Below, in pieces: positions 59,717 to 64,000 of a stretch of DNA of 64,000 nt. The stretch is taken from positions 6,286,501-6,350,500 of the forward strand of contig NZ_CP073720.1 in NCBI RefSeq assembly GCF_025137375.1, in the 5' to 3' direction. The stretch comes from Dactylosporangium fulvum. GTDB taxonomy: Bacteria; Actinomycetota; Actinomycetes; Mycobacteriales; Micromonosporaceae. Within the stretch, counting starts at the first letter, position 1. Each line of letters starts with the position of its first letter. The notes under the pieces are model-generated. The model was not told the origin of the DNA. It did not search any database and saw only the letters and a list, made by a program, of their open reading frames with translations. A program made the position numbers and the translations under genes.

Positions 59717-62577
59717 ACGAGCTCCTTCGTCCGCGTCTCGGCATGGCCGGTTTCGTGCCGGTCGTTCTCCGGCTGGTCGGTCTCGTCCCGGTCGGTCTCC
59801 TGCTGGCGGTCCATCTCCGCGCCGAGGCTGCGCAGGATCTCCAGCACGAGGCCGACGACGATGAGGTAGACGCCGACGTCGAAGAAGACCGAGGTGACGA
59901 AGTGGACGTGGCCCAGGACCGGCACGTGGACGTCGAGCAGGGCGCTCTGGAGGAACTCACCGCCCAGCAGCATCGCGGCCACGCCGGTGCCAACGGCGAC
60001 GAACAGCCCGGCGCCCAGCACCGCGCCGGCGTCGACCGGCGCGGCGCCGTTGAGTTCCGTGCGCCCGCCGGCCAGATACCGCACGGCCAGCGCGAGCCCG
60101 GCGACCAGACCGGCGGAGAAGCCGCCGCCCGGGGCGTTGTGCCCCGAGAAGAGCAGGTAGATCGAGAAGAGCACGATGGCGTGGAACAGCAGCCGGGTGA
60201 CGACCTGGAGGATGACGGACTGCCGGCGGGAGGTGGCGCCGGTGGTGAGCCAGCGCGGCCAGACCGTGTCGCTGCGGCCGACGCCAGGGATCCCGCTGCG
60301 CAGGCCGAGAGCCCGGGAGCGGCGGAAGATGAGGCTGGCCACGCCCGTGGCGGCCACGACCAGCACCGCGATCTCGCCCATGGTGTCCCAGGCCCGGATG
60401 TCGACCAGCGTCACGTTCACCACGTTCCGCCCACCGCCGTAGGAGACGGCCTCGCTCGGGAAGCCGTCCGAGATCGGGGTGGCCAGCCGCGCCCCCGCCG
60501 CGACGTACGCCATGGCGGCGGTCACCACGCCCACGGCGACGCCGATGGAGACGCGGACGAGCCGACTGACGCGGATCGGCCGTTCGGAGAACCGCGCCGG
60601 CAGGCGGCGCAGCACCAGCACGAACATGACGATGGTGACGGTCTCGACCAGGAACTGCGTCAGCGCCAGGTCGGGGGCACCGTGCAGGACGAACAGCAAC
60701 GCGGTGCCGTAGCCGGTGACTCCGACCAGGATCATCGCGGTGAGCCGGCGCTGGGCCCGCGCGGCCGCCAGCGCCGAGACGACCACGGCGGCGGCGACGA
60801 CGGCCTCCAGGGGCGACTCCCACAGCGTGTACCGCTGCGGCCACGGCATGCCGGCCAGCAGCGCGCCACCTGGCAGGACGACCAGCATGACCAGGATGAC
60901 GCCCAGGTAGAACGGGAGCGAACCGCGTTGGGTGGCGCCGGTCAGCTCCACCGCCAGCCGGTCGGTCGCGCCGATGAGCCGGTTGTAGACGGCAGCACCG
61001 TCGAAGGGAAGCCGAACCGGGCGCAGCCGGCCGTGGTGCAGCAGCCAGAACAGGCCGGTGCCCGCGGCCACCGCCAGCGCCGACAGGCCGAGCGCCGGGG
61101 TGAACCCGTGCCACACAGCGAGGTGATAACCGGCGTCGCCGCCCCCGTACAGGTCGGCGTAGGGGGCGAGCACGCGGTCGACGGCGGGCGCGAACGCACC
61201 GACCGCGAGGCCCGCGGCGGCGAGCACCATGGCCGGTGCGAGGAAGGCCCGGTGCGGCGCCCGGGCCGCGGTAGCGGGCACACCGGGCTTCGCGGCGAAC
61301 GCCCCCCAGACGAACCGCAGGGTGTACGCCACGGTCAAGACCGAGCCGAGCAGTACACCGGCGAGCACCACCCGGTCGACGGTGTCGCCGCGCAGGAACG
61401 CCTCGACGGCGGCCTCCTTGGCGACGAAGCCGGCCACGGGCGGCAGACCGGCCATCGAGGCCGCCGCGAGCCCGGCCACCACGGCGAGGGCGGGCGCTCG
61501 CCGCCCCAGACCGCTCAGCTCGCGCAGGTCCCGCGTGCCACTGACGTGGTCGACGATGCCGACCACGAGAAACAGGGTCGATTTGAACAGGGCGTGCGCC
61601 AGCAGCATCACCACACCGGCCAGCGCGGTGTCACGGGTACCGGCGCCCAGGAGCACCATCAGCAGACCGAGCTGGCTGACCGTGCCGTAGGCGAGCAGCA
61701 GCTTCAGGTCGAACTGCCGCAGAGCGGCCCAGCCGCCGAGGAACATGGTGACCAGTCCGCCGATGAGCAACACCGGCCGCCAGGGCGCGGCGCCGGCAAC
61801 GGCCGGGCCCAGCAAAGCGACGAGGAACACACCGGCCTTGACCATCGCGGCGGCGTGCAGATATGCGCTGACCGGGGTGGGGGCGGCCATCGCGCCGGGC
61901 AGCCAGAAGCTGAACGGGAAGATCGCCGACTTGCTCAGCGCGCCGAGCAGGATCAGCACCAGGGCCACCGCGAGGTAGCCGCCACCGGGCAGGTCGGTGG
62001 CGATCTCCGACCAGCGGTAGGTGCCGGCGTGCTGCCCGAGCATGATGAACCCGGCGAGCATGGCCAGGCCGCCGAGGGTGGTCACCAGCAGCGCCTGCAT
62101 CGCCGCCTGCCGGCTGGCCCGCCGGGTCGGGTCGGTGCCGATCAGCAGGTAGGAGAAGACCGATGTCAGCTCCCAGAACACGTACAGCAACAGCAGATCG
62201 TCGGAGACCACCAGGCCGAGCATCGCGCCGGCGAAGGCGACGAACACGGCCGCGAAGCGGCCCAGCCCCGGATCGTCGGAGCGGAAGTAGCGAGCACTGT
62301 AGGCGAGCACCAGCGCACCGACCCCGCCGACGAGCAGCACCATCAACCAGGCGAGGGTGCCCATCCGCAGGGCGAACTCCAGGCCGAGCTGCGGGATCCA
62401 GGTGATCGTCTCGACGACCGGCTCGCCGGAGCGGACCACACCGGTCCGGGTCAGCGCCCAGACCGACGTCGCGGCGGGTGCCAGCGCCACGAGGTACAGG
62501 GCGCGGCGCCCCCAGATACGTGTCAGCGCTGGGGCGATCACGGCTGCGAGTACGTGGATCGCCACCAGTACCAGCAC
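59713..62577 (-). CDS. mnhA: Na+/H+ antiporter subunit A fused to subunit B (954 aa)
   Basis: A GTG start behind GAGGAGGG opens the operon. Residues 1 to about 780 are MrpA: NuoL-like core with LLLLYVFWELTSVFSYLLIG, SKSAIFPFSFWLPGAMAAPTPVSAYLHAAAMVKAGVFL and AGLPPVAGFVAKEAAVEAFL, then the MrpA-specific domain with LVGVTGYGTALLFVLHGAPDLALTQFLVET. Residues about 800-930 are an MnhB domain (VTRLLFHAIVLFSIYLLFSG followed by HNAPGGGFSAGLVAGLALAVRYLAGG), so no separate B gene is needed. The complex exchanges Na+ for H+ and supports pH and salt homeostasis. Confidence 0.96.
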   Translation of the reverse strand: MLVLVAIHVLAAVIAPALTRIWGRRALYLVALAPAATSVWALTRTGVVRSGEPVVETITWIPQLGLEFALRMGTLAWLMVLLVGGVGALVLAYSARYFRSDDPGLGRFAAVFVAFAGAMLGLVVSDDLLLLYVFWELTSVFSYLLIGTDPTRRASRQAAMQALLVTTLGGLAMLAGFIMLGQHAGTYRWSEIATDLPGGGYLAVALVLILLGALSKSAIFPFSFWLPGAMAAPTPVSAYLHAAAMVKAGVFLVALLGPAVAGAAPWRPVLLIGGLVTMFLGGWAALRQFDLKLLLAYGTVSQLGLLMVLLGAGTRDTALAGVVMLLAHALFKSTLFLVVGIVDHVSGTRDLRELSGLGRRAPALAVVAGLAAASMAGLPPVAGFVAKEAAVEAFLRGDTVDRVVLAGVLLGSVLTVAYTLRFVWGAFAAKPGVPATAARAPHRAFLAPAMVLAAAGLAVGAFAPAVDRVLAPYADLYGGGDAGYHLAVWHGFTPALGLSALAVAAGTGLFWLLHHGRLRPVRLPFDGAAVYNRLIGATDRLAVELTGATQRGSLPFYLGVILVMLVVLPGGALLAGMPWPQRYTLWESPLEAVVAAAVVVSALAAARAQRRLTAMILVGVTGYGTALLFVLHGAPDLALTQFLVETVTIVMFVLVLRRLPARFSERPIRVSRLVRVSIGVAVGVVTAAMAYVAAGARLATPISDGFPSEAVSYGGGRNVVNVTLVDIRAWDTMGEIAVLVVAATGVASLIFRRSRALGLRSGIPGVGRSDTVWPRWLTTGATSRRQSVILQVVTRLLFHAIVLFSIYLLFSGHNAPGGGFSAGLVAGLALAVRYLAGGRTELNGAAPVDAGAVLGAGLFVAVGTGVAAMLLGGEFLQSALLDVHVPVLGHVHFVTSVFFDVGVYLIVVGLVLEILRSLGAEMDRQQETDRDETDQPENDRHETGHAETRTKELV

Positions 62578-62892
62578 AAACCCTCCTCAGTGTCCGGGAT
62601 CTACCGGCAGCAATAATCCTGCACCACGATCAAGTTCGCGGCGGCGGTACCGATGATCTGCACCAGATGCGTGTGACCGGCGTCACCCAAGCGGCCTGCA
62701 CACCACGACACCACACGTCCGGCACTTGGGCAGGCAGCAGCAACTGCAGCACCACGGCAACGACGGCTGCGGCAGATCGTGCCTAGAGTATTGCCGTTGC
62801 CGCTGGCCGCCCGCATCGGGGCCAGCACCCATTTCCTTCGACCGGCCCCTCAGCCGGTCGTCGGGCTCCAACGACGCGGGGGCACACACCGT
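62578..62892. other. Gene-free stretch between mrp operon and monooxygenase gene
   Basis: Divergent promoter region of about 315 bp before the palindrome. It contains GTGAC-CGGC-GTCAC at 62673-62686, a short palindrome that could be an operator for the mrp operon. Small open frames here lack ribosome sites and coding character. Confidence 0.5.
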
Positions 62893-62934
62893 TGTGGAGA
62901 CCGTGTGCAGGCCGGCCTCCACACGGTTTCCACA
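62893..62934. promoter_or_regulatory. 42-bp near-perfect palindrome upstream of the monooxygenase gene
   Basis: TGTGGAGACCGTGTG (62893-62907) and CACACGGTTTCCACA (62920-62934) are inverted copies with one mismatch. The 12-base centre contains the perfect palindrome AGGCCGGCCT about the same axis. It ends 22 bases before the ATG at 62957, where a repressor would block transcription. A terminator is less likely because no gene ends here. Confidence 0.8.
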
Positions 62935-62956
62935 GCGCTGTTGTTCCCTGTGGTCC

Positions 62957-64000
62957 ATGCATCCTGATGTCGTGGTGGTCGGCTGCGGTCCGGTCGGCGC
63001 GCTCACCGCCAACCTGCTCGGCGCCCGTGGCGTGCGGACCCTGGTCGTCGAGCGCAGCACCGCGCCGCACCAGCAGCCACGCGCCTTCTCCTGCGACGAC
63101 GAGGCGCTGCGGGTCTACCAGCAGGCCGGCCTGCGCGACGAGGTCGCCCGGGACATGTACGCGCCGCCGACCGTAGAATACGTGGACGGCGCCGGCCGGC
63201 CATTCGCCACCATCGCCCTCGACGAGATCGACTTCGGGCTGGGCAGCGAACCGCTACACTTCTTCGACCAGCCGCGGCTGGAGGCGACGCTGCGCGCCGG
63301 GTTCGACCGGTATCCACATGTCGACCTGCGCCTCGGCGTCGAGCTGACCGAGCTGGCCCAGGACGGCGACGGGGTCACCGTCGGGCTGCACGACACGCGC
63401 ACCGGCGAGCGCTCCACGATCCGGGCGCGGTATGTCCTGGGCTGTGACGGCGCGCGCAGCACGGCCCGGACCGCCGCCGGGATCCGGCTCAGCGGGACGT
63501 CGTACGAGGAGCCGTGGCTGGCTGTCTCCGGCGACGTCGCGCCCGGCGGGGTCCGCCAGCCCACGACCCGGTTCGTCTGCGACTGGCGCCGCCCGGCGTT
63601 CGTGTCGCCCGGTGCGTTCGGCACCCACCGGCTGGAGTTCATGCTCCGCGACGGCGAGACGGCGGCGGAGATGACCCGCCGGGAGACCGTCGACGCGCTG
63701 GTCGCCCCGTATGTCGACCCGGCCCGGTTCACGGTCACCCGCGCGATCGTCTACACCTTCCACCAGCTCGTCGCCGAGCGGTGGCGGGACGGCCGGGTGT
63801 TCCTGCTCGGCGACGCGGCGCACCAGATGCCGCCGTTCCTCGGCCAGGGGCTCTGCAGCGGGCTGCGCGACGCGGCGAACCTCACCTGGAAGCTCGCGCT
63901 CGTGCTCGACGGCGGGGCCGACGACACGATCCTCGACAGCTACGAGGCGGAACGCCGCCCGCACACCGAGGAGATGGCGGTCACCAGCGTCCGGCTCGGC
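62957..64000 (+). CDS. FAD-dependent aromatic monooxygenase (C-terminus outside window)
   Basis: The ATG at 62957 starts MHPDVVVVGCGPVGALTANLLGARGVRTLVVER, a Rossmann FAD-binding motif (GCGPVG) with the terminal Glu. The DG motif GCDGARSTAR lies near residue 165, and the second FAD contact GDAAHQMPPFLGQGLCSGLRD near 283. This is the PheA/TfdB-MhpA class (FAD_binding_3), which hydroxylates phenols and polyketide aromatics. At least 348 residues are visible; the thioredoxin-like C-terminal domain expected for the class would lie beyond the edge. The 42-bp palindrome just upstream suggests dedicated repression. Confidence 0.93.
   Translation, partial: MHPDVVVVGCGPVGALTANLLGARGVRTLVVERSTAPHQQPRAFSCDDEALRVYQQAGLRDEVARDMYAPPTVEYVDGAGRPFATIALDEIDFGLGSEPLHFFDQPRLEATLRAGFDRYPHVDLRLGVELTELAQDGDGVTVGLHDTRTGERSTIRARYVLGCDGARSTARTAAGIRLSGTSYEEPWLAVSGDVAPGGVRQPTTRFVCDWRRPAFVSPGAFGTHRLEFMLRDGETAAEMTRRETVDALVAPYVDPARFTVTRAIVYTFHQLVAERWRDGRVFLLGDAAHQMPPFLGQGLCSGLRDAANLTWKLALVLDGGADDTILDSYEAERRPHTEEMAVTSVRLG

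Noticed and set aside
1..64000. tRNA or rRNA genes, CRISPR arrays, insertion sequences
   Set aside because: No cloverleaf, regular spacer array, transposase or terminal repeat pair was recognised by eye. A tRNAscan or IS search would be needed to exclude them fully.

Overview
The window is high-GC DNA with strong GC bias at third codon positions, frequent GTG starts, ATGA/GTGA-type gene overlaps and several apparently leaderless genes. This is typical of a filamentous actinomycete. A Micromonosporaceae-like host (Actinoplanes/Micromonospora type) is my inference; the sequence does not prove it. No rRNA, tRNA, CRISPR array or transposase was recognised.

Region 1 (1-31.1 kb) is a nonribosomal peptide gene cluster. 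Two C-A-T proteins with divergent condensation domains lie at the left edge on the minus strand (the first runs off the window), separated by a small unknown protein. Divergent to them, a plus-strand operon encodes an NDP-hexose 2,3-dehydratase-family protein, an Asp/Glu racemase-family protein, an A-T NRPS with a Cys-like specificity code, and an MbtH protein; it ends at a strong hairpin. Facing it on the minus strand are a trimodular NRPS (C-A-T-C-A-T-C-A-T, with two near-identical ornithine-code modules), a C-A-T-C-T NRPS, an O-carbamoyltransferase and a 75-aa protein. A plus-strand group follows: MFS exporter, FabH-type ketosynthase III and S-adenosylmethionine synthetase. The expected product is a carbamoylated peptide containing ornithine-like residues. 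No thioesterase, epimerase or halogenase domain is visible, so release and stereochemistry are open questions.

Region 2 (31.2-44.6 kb) is mixed chromosomal content. It holds a small YnfA-type membrane protein, a CbpA-like DnaJ, a decayed gene, a membrane protein with a degenerate Ser/Thr kinase domain divergent from an Hsp70-like ATPase fused to membrane segments, an aldo/keto reductase, a DUF4287 protein, a PPOX/F420-type flavoprotein, a small gene beside a perfect LexA box, and an overlapping three-gene operon (serine hydrolase, sensor kinase, response regulator).

Region 3 (44.6-51.3 kb) looks partly decayed. A pterin dehydratase-VOC fusion sits beside a low-complexity, possibly broken gene and a PAS-domain pseudogene. 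A large SARP-AAA-TPR regulator and a small unknown gene follow.

Region 4 (51.5-56.4 kb) is an iron-siderophore uptake operon (ATPase, lipoprotein, double-length FecCD permease, ferric-siderophore reductase) behind a near-perfect iron box. Region 5 (56.5-62.6 kb) is a complete mrp/mnh Na+/H+ antiporter operon (A-B fused, C, D, E, F, G) in which almost every junction is a 4-base ATGA overlap. The window ends in a flavin monooxygenase gene preceded by a 42-bp palindrome.
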